DNA of 64,000 nt from Molossus alvarezi (GCA_037176705.1 CM073890.1:100988591-101052590), one strand, 5' to 3'. Shown: positions 22,918 to 35,943, counted from the first letter of the stretch. Translations and numbers: made by a program. The notes: generated from the sequence alone by a model not told the origin.

Positions 22918-23243
22918 CTAGAGATTATTATGCTAACTGAAATAAGTCAGTCAGAAAAAGACAAATGCCATATGATCTCACTTCTATGTAGATCCAATGA
23001 ACAAAATAAACTGATAAACGAAGCAGGGCCAGAGGCATGGATACATGGAACAGACTGACAGCTGTCAGAGGGGAAAAGGATTGGGAGGAGGGGAAGAGAT
23101 CAACCAAAGCATATATATGCGTAACCCACTGACACAGACAGTAATGTGGTGAAGGCGTAGGAGGGGCAGGGGCAGGGTGGAGGGAGGTAAAGGGGGAAAC
23201 GAGGGGACACCTGTAATAGAGTCAACAATTAAAAGAAATAAAG
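22918..23243 (+). mobile_element. 5'-truncated L1 3' end, plus strand
   Basis: It carries the end of L1 ORF2 and the 3' UTR: ATGCTAACTGAAATAAGTCA, GACAAATGCCATATGATCTC, a G-rich tract at 23,155-23,205, CACCTGTAATAGAGTCAAC and an A-rich end. It can be aligned with the reverse complement of 37,130-37,490. It looks older than the full-length L1. No clear target duplication was found. Confidence 0.88.
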
Positions 23244-23289
23244 ACCAGCCCTAATATAACCTCTTTTACCAACAGTCTTATATTTGTGA

Positions 23290-24130
23290 CTATTATCCTG
23301 TCTCAAAAAACTCCTTGTTTCTCTGTGTTCACACTCTGCTACCACACTCACTGTAGACACCAGATGTGCGGGGTTTTTCTCCACACCCAGCTGTTCTCGG
23401 TGACACGAGCTGTGGGTCCTCCAATTCAACTCAGTTCTAAACTAAGCAGAGTTAGTGCAGATCCCACAAGTGAAGGGCTCGCTCTCACACGGCTGACCCT
23501 GACACGCCAAAAGCCACTCTCATGAAACCTGAAATCTCAAGTCTAGATTGTTACCTATGGTTCTCACCTACCGGTTATAAATCACAAGTTTCCATGATCT
23601 CCCGTTTGGGTCTGATCATTTGCTAGGACAGCTCGCAGAACTCAGGGAACACTTATGTGTGTCCATTTATTTTATATATATGTCAAATATGTATAAAAAT
23701 ATATGTGTATATAATATATGTTCACTGGTTTATTATATAGTTCATTATGATAAAGGATATAAGTGAACAGATGAAGAGATACATGGGGTGAGATCTGAAA
23801 TGGTCCTGAGCACAGGAGCTTTTGACCCCATGGAGTTGGGTAACCACCCTCCTGGCACTTGAACGTATTCACCGACCTAGGAACTCTCCGAACCCTGTAC
23901 TTTCAGGATTTTTATGGAGGGTTCATCATGTATGCACAATTGATCATGAACTCCAGTTTTAGGTCCTTTCTTTGTCTCGTAGGATATGACGTGGGGCTGA
24001 AATTTCTAGGCCTCCAGGAGCTCACCAAGAGTCACCTCAACTGAACAACACACTTTCTTCTCACCCACACAGTTCTAAGGGATTTAAGAGCTCTGTGTCA
24101 GGGACCAGGGTAAGGATGAAATATTAGAGA
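23290..24130 (-). mobile_element. Probable old ERV long terminal repeat
   Basis: Blocks such as CTAGGACAGCTCGCAGAACT, TGAACAGATGAAGAGATAC, CCACCCTCCTGGCACTTG, CCTAGGAACTCTCCGAACCC, GGATTTTTATGGAGGGTTCA and AGGGATTTAAGAGCTCTGTG have the character and order of an inverted mammalian ERV LTR I have seen, but I cannot give the family name. An AT microsatellite-like stretch (23,668-23,720) lies inside. Confidence 0.45.
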
Positions 24131-24329
24131 GATACTCCGAGAGAACTTATCACTTAATTACAGTGGTTTTAGAAGCCCTGTGCTGGGAACGCAGGGTAGA
24201 TATAGTCATTACACACGTTCTTTTCAGTCATCTTTTTCATTAATTCAAGTATCCAAACACATACAATGCACTGACCATGTTTAAGTACTACATATGGGCC
24301 TGGAGATATAGCAGTTAAAAAAACAATCA

Positions 24330-24570
24330 AAAATATTTGCCCAGCCCAGCCCGTGTGGCTCAGTGCATTGAGTGTCATCCCATGCACTAAGAGGTCATCA
24401 GTTCAATTCCCAGTCAGAGCACAAGCCCAGGTTGAGGACTAGATCCTCAGTATGGAGTGTGCAGGAGGTAGCTGATTGATGTTTCTCTCTATCAGTGTTT
24501 CTATTTTTATCTCCCTCTCCCTTCCTCTCTATATAAAAAAATCCATACAAATATATTTTTAAAATATTTG
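24330..24570 (+). mobile_element. Short-type VES-like SINE
   Basis: The body is 24,340-24,560 (CCGTGTGGCTCAGTG head, AGTTCAATTCCCAGTCAGAG B-box area, CTCTCTAT tail). The flanks AAAATATTTG at 24,330-24,339 and 24,561-24,570 match. CpGs have decayed, so it is an older insertion. Confidence 0.92.
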
Positions 24571-24954
24571 TCCCGAGAGAAATTACCTTTTAGCGAGGGA
24601 AGACAAGTGATAAGACATAGAGCAGGTACAAATGATAAATTATACTGTGGACAACAGTCCAGTCAGAAAGGGTCAACAGGGAGTTCCAGGTTTGGGAGAT
24701 GTTATTTTGAGTAGGGAAGGCTTCATCAAGTCCACATTGCCTACTCTTTGCATAATTCTCTATAACACAACTTTAAAAATTGAATCTATTTCTTTAGTTA
24801 TTACAAGAGTTAACTAGACATAGTTCACTGATTCAACAGACATATTTTAAAAAGTTAACCATAGCTAATGATTTGAAAATGTAATTTTTTGGGAGGAGGT
24901 GGGAGAATTGATCACTTTTATTTCTAATTAATAAACTTCATTTCTTATAAATAC

Positions 24955-26395
24955 ATTTAGGTTTATAGAAAAATTAAACAGAAAATACAGAGTTACCATA
25001 TACTCCCTCTTTCCCAGTCTTCGGTTTTCTTCATTATTAACACCATGCATTGGTGTGGTACATCTGTTACAATTTGTGAAGCAACAGTGATATATCATTA
25101 TTAACTATATTTTATGGTTAACTTAGGGCTCAGTCTTTGTGTTTTACATGCAGTTTTATGCATAATGACATGTGTCAACTATTACAGTGTCATACAGAAT
25201 AGTTTCACTGTCCTAAAAATTCTCTTTGCTCCATCTATTCATCCCTTCCTCCTCATTTCTAAACCCTGGCAACCACTGATCTTTTTATTTCTCTATAGTT
25301 GGTTCTTTTCCAGAATGTCATATAGTTAGAATCATGGAGATTTTCAGACTGACTTAGCAGTGTGCATTTAAATTTCAGCCATATCTTTCTGTGGCTTGAT
25401 AACAAGGTTCTTTTCATCACTGTTCTATTCGTGGATGTAATGTAATTTGTTTATCTTCTCACCTAACGGAAGAACACCTTATTTACTTCCAATTATTGAC
25501 AATTATGATGAAAACTGCTTGCAAACACTTGTGTGTATATTTTGGGTGGGCATACATATTTAACTCTTTTGGGCAAGTCCTGGGAGAGTGGATTGTTGAA
25601 TCAAATGCTAAACCTATGTTTAGTTTTGTAAGAAACTAATGTCTTTCAAAGTGGCTGTACCATTTTGCATCTCACCAGTAATAAATGAGGGTTCTTGTTG
25701 GTCCACACCCTCACTAGAATTTGGTGATCAGTATGTTTGATTTTGGCAATATTAGAATACTCATTCTAATAGCTGTGCAGTGGTATCTCATTTGTTTTAA
25801 TATTGAACATCTTTTATATGCTTGTTTGCCATTGGTATACCATTTTTGGTTAAGTGTCTTTTCAGGTGGTTGGCCACTTTTTCATGGGTTATTTGTTTTC
25901 TTATTGTTGAGATTGAAGTTTTTGTTTTTCTAATATACATATTTTAGATACAAAATCCTTTGTTATATATGTGCTTTTCAAGTATGTTCTCCCAATTTGT
26001 GGCTTCTCTTTTCAATCTCTTAATAGTGTTCTCACAGAGAAGATTTTTGTTTTAATGAGTCTAAATTATCAATGTGTTATAATATGGATCATGCTTTTGA
26101 TTAAAAGACTTAATTTTCGAGTTAATTTTTGTGAAAGGTATAAGGTCAATTTCTAGATTTTTCTGGAATTTTGTTGTTGTTTTGTTTTAACGTAGATATA
26201 CAGTTCTTGTGCCATTTGCTAGAATTTCTCCAATCAGTGGTTTTGCTTTTTTTTTGTTAAAAATTTTGTCAATTGACTGTATTTGTGTAAGTGTATTTCT
26301 GGGCTCTCTATTCTGTTCCATTGCTCTATTTTACTACACTTTCACCAATATCATGCTGTCCTAATTGCTGTGGCTTTATAGTAAGACTTGGTTGC
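24955..26395 (-). mobile_element. Old L1 (L1M-type), 3' UTR into ORF2, minus strand
   Basis: Inverted L1 blocks in order: 3'-UTR text with TTACCATATACTCCCTC and GCAACCACTGATCTTTTTA, then ORF2 text with CAGTAATAAATGAGGGTTC, GTGGTATCTCATTTGTTTTA, GGTTATTTGTTTTCTTATTG, GGGCTCTCTATTCTGTTCC and GCTGTGGCTTTATAGTAAG. It has no open frame. It is more diverged than the other L1 copies here. Confidence 0.88.
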
Positions 26396-26781
26396 ATTAA
26401 AAAGAAAATACATATTTATGTTTCTACTCTGTTAAAAGGAAGTTTGGTTAGATTGTTTTGCTAAATAATAAAATAAAAGAATCTCAGCATAGTTATTACA
26501 ATATTCTTTGTGGAGGCTTTTCCAAATCTTAGACAAAGCAGATTTATGAAGGTGCACTTTTAAGATAAGTCAGTATTTTTTAACAAGAGCTCTTCAGTTA
26601 TTAACACAGTCTGGGCACACAGTTTTTCTAAGAGGCATGTACTCCTTTTTTTTTTTCCAAATGACTATAATGTGAGATTTAATCTATATATTTCTTTGAT
26701 CATAAACATTCATATTAAAATATACACAGCTAAAGGAATCATAAAACGTATTGTAGAAAACAGAAAGCCAATTCTTAGATA
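26396..26781. other. AT-rich unique DNA
   Basis: No gene or repeat was recognised between an old L1 and a VES SINE; a T13 run is at about 26,645. Confidence 0.45.
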
Positions 26782-27068
26782 AGAAGTGTTCCTTATTTAT
26801 TTATTTATTTTTTTATCCTCACCTGAGGACATTTTTGCATTTATCTTCAGACAGAGCAGGAAGGAGAGAGGGAGGAAGAGAAAGAGAAACATCACTGTGA
26901 GAGAGACACATTGAGTGGCTGCCACCCACATGACCCCAACTGGGGCCGGAGACATACTGCAGCTGAGGTACGTGCCCTTAGCGGGAACCAAACCCAGGAC
27001 TCTCTGGTCCACTGGCTGATGCTCTAACTGCTGAGCCAAACAGGCAAGGCAGAAGTGTTCCTTATTTA
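26782..27068 (-). mobile_element. VES SINE, 18-bp duplication
   Basis: The body is 26,800-27,050, inverted, with hairpin TCCTC-ACCT-GAGGA at 26,816-26,829 and an ATTT-rich tail. The flanks AGAAGTGTTCCTTATTTA at 26,782-26,799 and 27,051-27,068 are identical. Confidence 0.95.
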
Positions 27069-27995
27069 AATATGCTACACAGCTATAGTGAAAAGTCTGT
27101 CTTTGTAAGTCATTATGAAAAATCTACCATAGAAATGAATTTTACTTTTTGCTTTAAGTATGTTTATATAAAATACTCTTTCAATGGGGAAAAAAAAAGT
27201 AGTTTGTGGCATGACTAATGTACTCCCAAAACATCACAAAATACAAAATAAAAAACTAAGACTTACTCACAATTGTAAAACAAAAAATGCTTTAATAATG
27301 CAAACTAAATTATTATTTACCAGTGAATTTTGTCAGGTAATTTTATCAACCCCTCCACCCACATTTGATAGAAAGACTGTCTTTATAAAACTGACAAAAC
27401 TATTTTGAATAGTCTGACAGCATTTGGGTTATTTCAACAAAGAAAGAGTAAATAGTGTGTTGCCAGAGCACCCACTGAGGATAATTAGTATTTTCATAGA
27501 AAAACAAAAGTAACAAAGAAAATGAAATTCCCAGTTATTTTTCTGTCATGTTCCCACAGAGAAATGAAAGTTCATTTCAGCTGGTGATTTTCCTCATACA
27601 TATATGTATGTCATTGCTTTGTGTCCACCGACTAGGAAAAAAATTCAATGAAGGATTTTCTAGTGATATTTTAAAGAAAATACCCAAAAGAGTTGTTCTT
27701 TTCTTGAATTGGAGATAATTTCAACGTCAATCTACAAATGAAAAGAATAAGACATGAAAGAAGTGATTCTCCTGACCGACTGCTTTCCCCACGTCAGAGC
27801 ACTGGCGACTCTTGTTCCTTGTGCTTCTCCTCACAGGAGACTTTGCAGATCGATGTTAATAATCTAAAATATTCAAATTATTCTCCTTGAAATGCACTAA
27901 AGATAGAAAAATAATATGTATCTATATAATAACTCATTGATTTTACTAGCATCACAACTACTCTTTCCTAATTTTAGAAATCATTATAACATTTA
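27069..27995. other. AT-rich unique DNA
   Basis: No gene or repeat was recognised. Confidence 0.45.
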
Positions 27996-28285
27996 GATTA
28001 TTATTTTTTATTTTTTATTATTATTTTTTTTAATCCTCATCCGAGGACATTTTTCCATTTTTTGTACAGACAGCGTGGGAGGGAGAGAGGGGAAGAGAGA
28101 GAGAGAGGGAAACATCGACGTGAAAGGGACACATCGAGTGGCCACCACCCGCACGACCAACCAGGGCCGGGGACAAACTGCAACCGAGGTACATGCCCTT
28201 AGCGAGAACTGAACCCGGGTCTCTGTACTGCAGGCCGACGCTCTAACCGCTGAGCAAAACCAGCCAGGGCGATTATTATTTTTTA
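27996..28285 (-). mobile_element. VES SINE, 15-bp duplication
   Basis: The body is 28,011-28,270, inverted. The flanks GATTATTATTTTTTA at 27,996-28,010 and 28,271-28,285 are identical. The hairpin is TCCTC-ATCC-GAGGA at 28,034-28,047. The tRNA-like head has a short deletion near 28,225. Confidence 0.94.
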
Positions 28286-28704
28286 AAGAATTATAACATT
28301 AATGCCAGTCTATACACTGTTTCAAGTTGAGTGCTGAACAGGGCATTCTTGAGCACCATGTAGGAGCTGAAATTCAGTTTGTGGTCCTCATCAAATCAGG
28401 AAAATAAGATTGGAAATAATTGCACACAGTGGAAGAGAAATCTTTTAAAACTTACACAAGTTTCTTATGGGCTAATCAGATTCCTGTATAATATCACATA
28501 TGTTTTTAAAGTTAAGAGGATACAAGTCATATATTAAATATTTTTTCAGTTTTATACTTTATATTTACATTAAGTTTAAGAATGTCATTATTATTTTAAA
28601 TGCTTATGTCTTCATTATAACTTTTGATAAGTTTCAATTTCTTGTTCCTTCAAGTGTAGAAAATATTGAAAGTAATTGAACATCCAGCAGGTACTAAACC
28701 AGTT
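28286..28704. other. AT-rich unique DNA
   Basis: No gene or repeat was recognised between a VES SINE and a truncated L1. Confidence 0.45.
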
Positions 28705-29433
28705 TTTTTATTTTATTTGTTTTTAATCTATTTATTTATTTTTGTTACAGATGTTTCTCCTTTTTCCTCCACTGATTCCTCCCTTCCTTTCCCTCCTACC
28801 CTGTCCCCAGCTTTGTTGTCCATGTCCATTGTTCATGCATATATGCATATAAATTCTGTGGTTTATCTCTACCCCACCACCCCCTCTTCTGAGTATTTTC
28901 AGTCTGTACCCCACTTCCATGTCTCTGGGACTACGCCACTCCTCAGACTGTTATGTTCATTATATTCCACAAATAAGTGAGATCATATGATACTTGTCTT
29001 TCTCTGGTTGGCTTGTTTCACTCAGGATGATACTTTCCAGGTCCCTCAATGTCGTCTCAAAGGATAAGAGATCTTTCTTTCTTATAGCTGCACAGAACTC
29101 CATTGTGTATATGTACCACCGCTTTTTTTATCCATTCGTCTCCTGATGGACATTTGGGCTGTTTCCAGATCTTAGCTATTGTAAATAGTGCTGCTATGAA
29201 CATGGGGGTACATATATTCTTTCTGATTGGTGTTTCAGGCTTCTTAGGGTATATTCCTAGAAGTGGGACCACTGAGTCAAATGGCAGATCAATTTTTAAT
29301 TTCTTGAGGTAACAGTATAGTGTTTTCCATAGTGGCTGCACCAGTCTGCATTCCCATCAGCAGTGTACTGGAGTCCCCTTTTCTCCACACCCTCGCCAAC
29401 ACTTGTTTGATGATTTGTTGATGGTGGCCATTC
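28705..29433 (-). mobile_element. 5'-truncated L1 3' end, minus strand
   Basis: It holds the 3' UTR and the C-terminal part of ORF2. The minus-strand frame 29,057-29,341 contains typical L1 C-terminal text ([33 protein letters not shown]). Truncation is abrupt after GGTGGCCATTCTT at 29,433, where the other L1 copies continue with ACAGGTGTGAGG. No flanking duplication was seen. Confidence 0.93.
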
Positions 29434-30745
29434 TTAAAGACAGAAATATTTGGCACGTGTTGAGAAGAAGCCACTGCCCAGAGCTTCCCGAGTGCCTGGT
29501 GATCTCACCTCTCTCCAAGACCTCAGGGATGTTTATGTGCTCTGGCTACAAAGAGTTCATTCGTGATTAAGTTGGAAGCCTGTAGGATCCTACTCTAGAG
29601 CTAGTGTCCATTCTGATTATGTTAGGCTGGTGTCCATTCTGATTATATTATTCTGAATGTTATCCAGGCTAAGAGGTTGAAAAAACACAGAGAAATATAC
29701 TTTACCTTTCCTCAATAATATCAAAGTTTCACTGAATACTCTTTTTAGTGTTTTATTGTCACAAGTACCAAAAATCCAATTAGCTGGTCATGGCATACTA
29801 GTCAGATATAATTAAAGATGAAACAATTGAGGTAGAATGAATAAACACGCCGAACCATTAAAGGATTTTAGACAGAACGTTTAGCAACACTGTGTGGTAA
29901 ATCCTAAGGCTACCACTGTGGTAAGGAAGACCGTTTAGCTAACCAGTTCAGTGACCCAGAGGAAAGAAGTCTAGGTCTTACTTCAGGAAGGCATAGAGGA
30001 GGCTTCCATTTGGAGGAAATTTATGAAGTGGCATTGAAAGCAGTAAGACACTGAATTCCTGATTAGACACAGAAAAGAGATCATGTATTGGTGCCCTTCT
30101 TATTTAAAATAACTGATTTTCCATGTGCGTGTTCAAAAGCAATACCAAGCAGTACACTTTTTAAAATGCGACATTTGCTTTTTTTTTTTTTTTTTTTTTC
30201 TTTTTAAATGCTAAAAACAATGTATTTTTCAAGTTGTAGTGCTTATATTTTAGGATGTGATTTAAATATTATCTGGCATAATGAAAGGTTTAGCTATTCA
30301 TACTACCTTGAATATTTGACAATCTCCTTTATTAATAGTGAACAAAAAAATTACATCATGGAGACCTAAAATCTTGCATTATTTCCACTTAAATGTTAAT
30401 TTATTTAATTTGGTATCAGAAAATTTGACATCTAATAATTTTTTCTCAGCGAGATTATCAAATAGTGTGGTTTCAGAAGACCCTGAACTCTCGCTGAGCC
30501 CCTTCACTTTAAATAACTTGATGAGGGCATGCTGGCTATGCACTTAGTGGACAGAAGGCATACTTTATAAAGAATCTAATTATTATTAATTAGGATGAGA
30601 AACTTAGAGGAATAATGTGAACTTATCTTTTTAAATGTAGTGAAGCCATTAAACATATTTGAGATATTATAGGGGCCTTTATAAAGCTGCCACATGATGT
30701 CAGTATGAAAACAATGATATGTTTTTTGTTTTTTATCCTCTATCT
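29434..30745. other. Unique DNA with poly-T tract
   Basis: A T20 run lies at 30,179-30,199. The phrase GTGTCCATTCTGATTAT occurs twice at about 29,604 and 29,629. No gene or known repeat was recognised. Confidence 0.45.
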
Positions 30746-30870
30746 CATAACAATTTGGTGATCTAGGTCAAATGACTGTACCTGTTTGAGTCTCTGTTTC
30801 TCCTTTGTAAAACACAAAAACATTAACTAAATCACAATTATTGTAAGGATTTAATAAAACACTATTTTAA
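30746..30870 (+). mobile_element. MIR SINE fragment
   Basis: Decayed MIR text: TTGGTGATCTAGGTCAAATG, CTGTTTGAGTCTCTGTTTCTCC, TTTGTAAAACACAAAAACATT, ATTGTAAGGATTTAATAAAA. Confidence 0.65.
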
Positions 30871-30972
30871 ATGTGGTTTTTACATTAAATAGAATTATAA
30901 ATATGCATGATATATATAATTTATAACTGAATGAGTGGCTGATTTCAGAAACTTATTCATGCAAAATTCAAT

Positions 30973-31094
30973 GAAATGTCAGAATATTGGGGGGTGGGAG
31001 CAGGGAAGAGGGGGAGGGGGTTAATGGGGGAAGAAAGAGGAGGCATCTCTAATACTTTCAACAATAAAGATTTAAAAAAAGAAATGTCAGAATA
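30973..31094 (+). mobile_element. Very short (94-bp) L1/HAL1 3'-end insertion
   Basis: Only the last part of the 3' UTR is present (30,987-31,080): a G-rich tract, CAACAATAAAGATTT with AATAAA signal, and a short A tail. The flanks GAAATGTCAGAATA (30,973-30,986 and 31,081-31,094) are identical, so both ends are intact. The 3' end matches the HAL1 at 20,08x more closely than the L1 at 23.2 kb. Confidence 0.9.
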
Positions 31095-31465
31095 GTATTG
31101 CTTTTGTTCAAAACCATTTGAAAACTTTCAAAATAAAGAAGAGCTACAATGTAGTTTTCAGATTTTGACACATTAGTAATTTTATTTACTTCTCTAATAC
31201 AGATGTTGAAAATATTGAAAATGTAATGAAATATAATGAGATTCTTCCAAATTATTTAATCAGAGTCTGAAAGGTTCTCTTGACACTTGCTTAAAAGCCA
31301 CAAAACTCAATTTTCTAGTAAAATTTACTAATATGTACAAGCACCTTCATTGAAATACTTTTCTCTATGATACATGACCACCAATTTATTGATGTGATAA
31401 CGATGATTGAAATATTTAGTGTGCCATTTAGGCTTCTGAAAAAATATTCACATAGAAAATCTTTC
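31095..31465. other. AT-rich unique DNA
   Basis: No gene or repeat was recognised between the tiny L1/HAL1 insertion and a SINE. Confidence 0.45.
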
Positions 31466-31668
31466 ACCAGCTGGCATGGCTCAGTGGATTGAGGGGTGTT
31501 CTGTCCTGACAGGACCCCGTTTGATTCCCATCAGGGCCCATGTCTAGTTGAGGGCTGACTCCCCAGTGGGGAGATTGTGAGAGGCAGCCAATCCATGTTT
31601 CTCTCTCACATCGATGTTTTTATCTGTCTCTCTCCAAAAATCAATAAAAACGTGTATTTTTTTTTAAG
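31466..31668 (+). mobile_element. Short-type VES-like SINE, older
   Basis: CAGCTGGCATGGCTCAGTGG head, TTTGATTCCCATCAGGGCCC middle, TCTCACATCGATGTTTTTAT and AATCAATAAAAA end. The flanking duplication is unclear. Confidence 0.88.
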
Positions 31669-32574
31669 TGTCTTAAATAGCAGGTAGTTTGTTTGTCTCT
31701 CAGATAACACTCCACACATTGGCTGCTAGGATCTAGAATCACAACTCTATGGTAATAAAGATCCAGGGTTCTTCTTTTGCTTATCTTTGGTATCCATCCA
31801 TAAGTTTTGTCTTTTTATTTTAATTGGCCAAAATGGCTCATCATTACATCTGTATTTCTGACAAAAGGAATAGATAAAGTAAAAAATAAGGTAAGGGTTT
31901 TCATTTTTGTATTAAGGATCAGAAAATACAGTTGGCTACACTACATCTACTTCATCCCACTGGCCAGAGACTAGCCCTGCAATCTAGTTGTAAAATAATC
32001 TTTGTTTGAATATTCATGTACCCAGCCTCGACTAACATTTTTATTGCTGTAAAAAATGGGCAAAGAAATGTTGCAAAATAATTTGCCATCTTTGCCAAAG
32101 GGATGAATGTAATCCAAAATCTAGGGTTGTTCTGAGTATATGACCATCTGTTCATGTTCACAGTTTTACTATATTCTCAATAAAAAGGGATCCTGTGTGT
32201 ATATTTAAATGTAAAATTGTTTCATGATTATAAGTTGAAGCAAACATGGATTTTGCAATGAATGTCCTATACTTAAGAGGCTTTAACCCAAATATGTGTA
32301 TGTGTGGGTGTGCATGACATGCAATATGTATTACATATACAGACATACATACATAAAAGATACATCCATAGGACACATAATTAATGGACAAACCTTACAT
32401 AGAAGTTACATGTGGTGCCTAGTATCATAAAATGTGATACAAAGCAAGCAGAATTTTTAGGAAAATAAAATTGCTCCTCCAATATCATCTATCACTAAAT
32501 ATTGAGTCATGTTAAGTGATTAATAAAAACAGGCTCTTCTTGTATCCATTTTCAGTCATTCCACAATTCTAGTA

Positions 32575-32621
<47 letters not shown>

Positions 32622-35600
32622 TTAAGGATTACAGGTTTACTTTTTTCCCCTTTATTCCTGGTAATCCAATGCTTTTTTTTTCTTCAAAAATATCTATTGA
32701 TCCTATAAACAAATGTGTTACTTTAAGGTGGATGTTCAAAACAAGCTTCAGGGAATAAAAGAACTTCCACAGGGAGAACAGAATCTATCAGGTAATGTTC
32801 CAGTAAGCACCTATCTCTCTTACATTCTCTACTATTCCAGAGATCTGGGTCCAACAGCAAAGAGGAATAAAGCCTATCAAGTAGAAGGAGAAATCAGATG
32901 AGGAGAATGATTAGTCATGATCTCTAATTGCATTTTCACAGATCCTAATATTTACAAACAAAACTATATGAATAGACATTACTAAAAATTAAAGCAGATA
33001 AAGTAGTGTGTCATGAGGTCACTAGAATAAGTATAGATGTTTCATTGCATTTCATTCTTCTTAATTTTGCTTCTGATTCCCATTAAATGCTAAATGATTA
33101 GCTAAATGTTTAGATTGTTAACAAAAGGTCTCCTTTAAAAGTTTTCTTCACAAGATTGTTAATAATGTTAAAGGGATAAAATAGTACAGAATGTAACATA
33201 TACGAATTGAATGGATTTTCTTACATGTTTATAGAGGCTAAGAGTGCGGGAGCATACACTGAAGAAATAAAGCAGATGTTGGCAGACTTTCCATTTACAT
33301 TACTCTCTATTTTGACTCTTCTATAAATCATGAAACTTGGTTGTAAAGAAACAAAAGCCTCTTAAGCCATTTTAGTAAAGAGTTTTTTTTTTTTTTGGAA
33401 GCGAATGAATCTTGGGAATCTTTTGCAAATTATAGCTGGGCTACTTAGCAAATGAAACAACATCAGACAGATGTTATCTTTATATTTTTACTCTGGGGCC
33501 ACATGGTATTTTTCCTTTTTGTTGTCTTCATTCTCATCTCTGCATTCCACTTTACTGTGCCAAATTCTTAATTTCTACACTGAATAATGTGGTTTGCATG
33601 TGGCGTAGGGAAGAGATATTATTGCCTAGTGCTTCGCTGTTTCTTAATTCCAAATCCCCAAGTTGTTCGGTTAGATACTGTGAATTGGTTCAGTCTCAAT
33701 TGTTTTCTCGATTTTCCTCCTCTACTATAGAGATTGAAACGTCAAGAACATAATTTCTCACTTCCTTTTATGTAAGGATTGCCAGGTAACACATTTCTGT
33801 CTGGTGAAACAAGAAGTGAAATCTAATAGGGATTTATTGAGAAAAACTTTGCTTTTAGAAAAAGGCATTGTTATTTGCTATTTATCCCTCTTCTTTCCTG
33901 GACTGCAAACATAATACTACAAAGAGAACAACTGCAGACATCTCTAAGGGATATTTCCTTGTTTTAGTCGATAATTTATTCATAACTCAGTCATTTGTGG
34001 CCAGAGAATTGGGTTCACATACTACATGGGATTTCTGAATTCAAGCTCTGGGCCCAGAAGACATAGTGTGAGTAGCAATGAAATGATGGTTGTCATTGAT
34101 AAAGCTCAAAGTCCATGACTACTTTACTTTGATCCCTGCAGGGATCATTAATTGTTTACCACTTTGCAAATGACATAACAATGTTCTAACCAACCATGTA
34201 CAATCCCAAGTATTATATTATTTTTTAAAAAGGTGTTGTTTTTAAAAAGAAAGTTTGAGAAAATCCTAGTAACAGCTTGCTAGTGAGGAAATTAAATATA
34301 TATATTTTAATATTTCAGTGTAAATATTGAGTGCTGCAAAGCATTAATCCTACAGGTGCAAAATGAAAATCACCACAGTGCTCAATACAATAAAATTAGG
34401 AAATTGTCTTGGACAAATATAATGTATTGGTTTCTAAGCAAACATAGTCTACTCACATTTATGAGAACTGACAATAACCAATTCACTCCTTCCGTGCCCT
34501 GAAAGAGTTCAGTTTTTTTACTGAAAACAAGAACATGTCACTAATAATAATGTATACTATAAATTTTGCACTAATAATATGGTTAATCACTTTAAAGTAA
34601 TTCATTATATCTGTATACCAGAAACCTATCAGCTGAAATGATGTCTTTGAATTGGTGTCCTGAGGCATTCAACGTCGCTGGGTGAAGCATTGGGGTTGGG
34701 GAGGTCGGGCAGCAAAGGCATTGCAGGCAGAGCAGTAACATGAACAAAGATTAGTGACCCGAAGTTACTCTAGGTGGCAAAGAACTACTTTTACTTTATT
34801 TACCTCTGTGTTAGACTGAAAGTTAGGAAGTGTCCGCAGATTGGGTTGGTATTAGACTGCTGAAGTACATGAAGGTCTTGCTGATGAGATTTAAATAATT
34901 CCTTTGCTGTTGTTACTGGGGTGAATTACAGACTTTAAATCAGCAAAAGACATAACTAGATCAAAGCTCATAGAACAGTACTGTGTTATTCACTTGTGTT
35001 CTGCCGTTTGCAGCATCGCTTCTGCTCTTCTCATCATAACCGTGAGGGCTGCACAGCTAACTCAGGCTTCCTTGCCTATGGACTCTGGCTAGGGTCAGTC
35101 CATATGGGACACTAGGAAGAGATTTAGGGATGGAAGGAATTCAAAGAGTAGGTGTATGACACACATTTCTTCCTTTGGCAGCATTTTCTATATCCTCAGC
35201 TCCTGCCACACTGACTACACGTCCATGGTCCCAGCTCATGACAGGTGCGTCAGCTATGGTCCCACCATTCCCTATTAGGGCTAACACCTTGACACTGGCA
35301 TGATTACCTCTGCCCTCTGTTTCTTTAGTCCCAAGAACGGTAGTAACCTCCTGTAGTTGTTAAAATTAAGATTTTGTTTTTCTTTCCTAATTTCCCCTTT
35401 CCTCTTATGAAATTCTGGAATTAATTTCCCATGTTAAATTCCCTCTATTTAATTACCTGACGTGAGTTTGTTTACCTGACTATACCCTGATAAATTGAAA
35501 ATTCAGATAGCTCTGTAAGGAAATAGATTTAAAATTATTTGGCATCACTTTTAAATGCTTTTGAGTGAGTAGTACAATGTGCTACTTCATTCTTGAAATT

Positions 35601-35709
35601 GCCACCATAGGGATGACCCAAACTCAATTAGGGCATTTAATCATGCATGGTAAAAAAAAAAGATATATTTCTCTTTTTGTCAGTCTCTCTATTAAAGCTT
35701 TTGTACAGT
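31669..35709. other. 4-kb unique AT-rich stretch without recognised gene or repeat
   Basis: This is the longest stretch in the window with no transposable element I could name, apart from the (AT)n tract at 32,578. Frames on both strands are short and lack coding character. Long repeat-free stretches can mark regulatory DNA, but nothing in the sequence alone proves this. Confidence 0.4.
32577..32619. repeat. (AT)n microsatellite
   Basis: About twenty-one uninterrupted AT units. Such tracts are highly length-variable and prone to form cruciforms. Confidence 0.97.
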
Positions 35710-35730
35710 CTAACTTATTATTTTAAATGA

Positions 35731-35943
35731 AAAAAAATTTTTTTCTTTATTGATTTTAGAGAGAGAGGAAGGAAGAGGGAGAGAGAGAAACATCCATGGG
35801 AGAGAAGATCGATTGGCCACCTCCTGCATGCCCCCCACTAAGGATTTGGCCCACAACCTGGGCATGTGCCCTGACCAAGAATTGAACCAGCGACTTCTTG
35901 GTTCCTGGGTCAATGCTCAACGACTGAGCCACACCAACCAGGC
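35731..35943 (-). mobile_element. Short-type VES-like SINE at the HAL1 tail
   Basis: Inverted SINE: TTTATTGATTTTAGAGAGAG, ATCGATTGGCCACCTCCTGC, GGCATGTGCCCTGACC and GAGCCACACCAACCAGGC. It lies between the left HAL1 target duplication (35,710-35,726) and the HAL1 tail microsatellite, so it inserted at or beside the HAL1 3' tail. The sequence after it (CTAACATTCTTATTCTTA) resembles the HAL1 target CTAACTTATTATTTTAA. Confidence 0.9.

Noticed and set aside
32577..32619. CRISPR-like or structured array
   Set aside because: It is a plain (AT)n microsatellite; the window is mammalian and has no spacer-repeat order.
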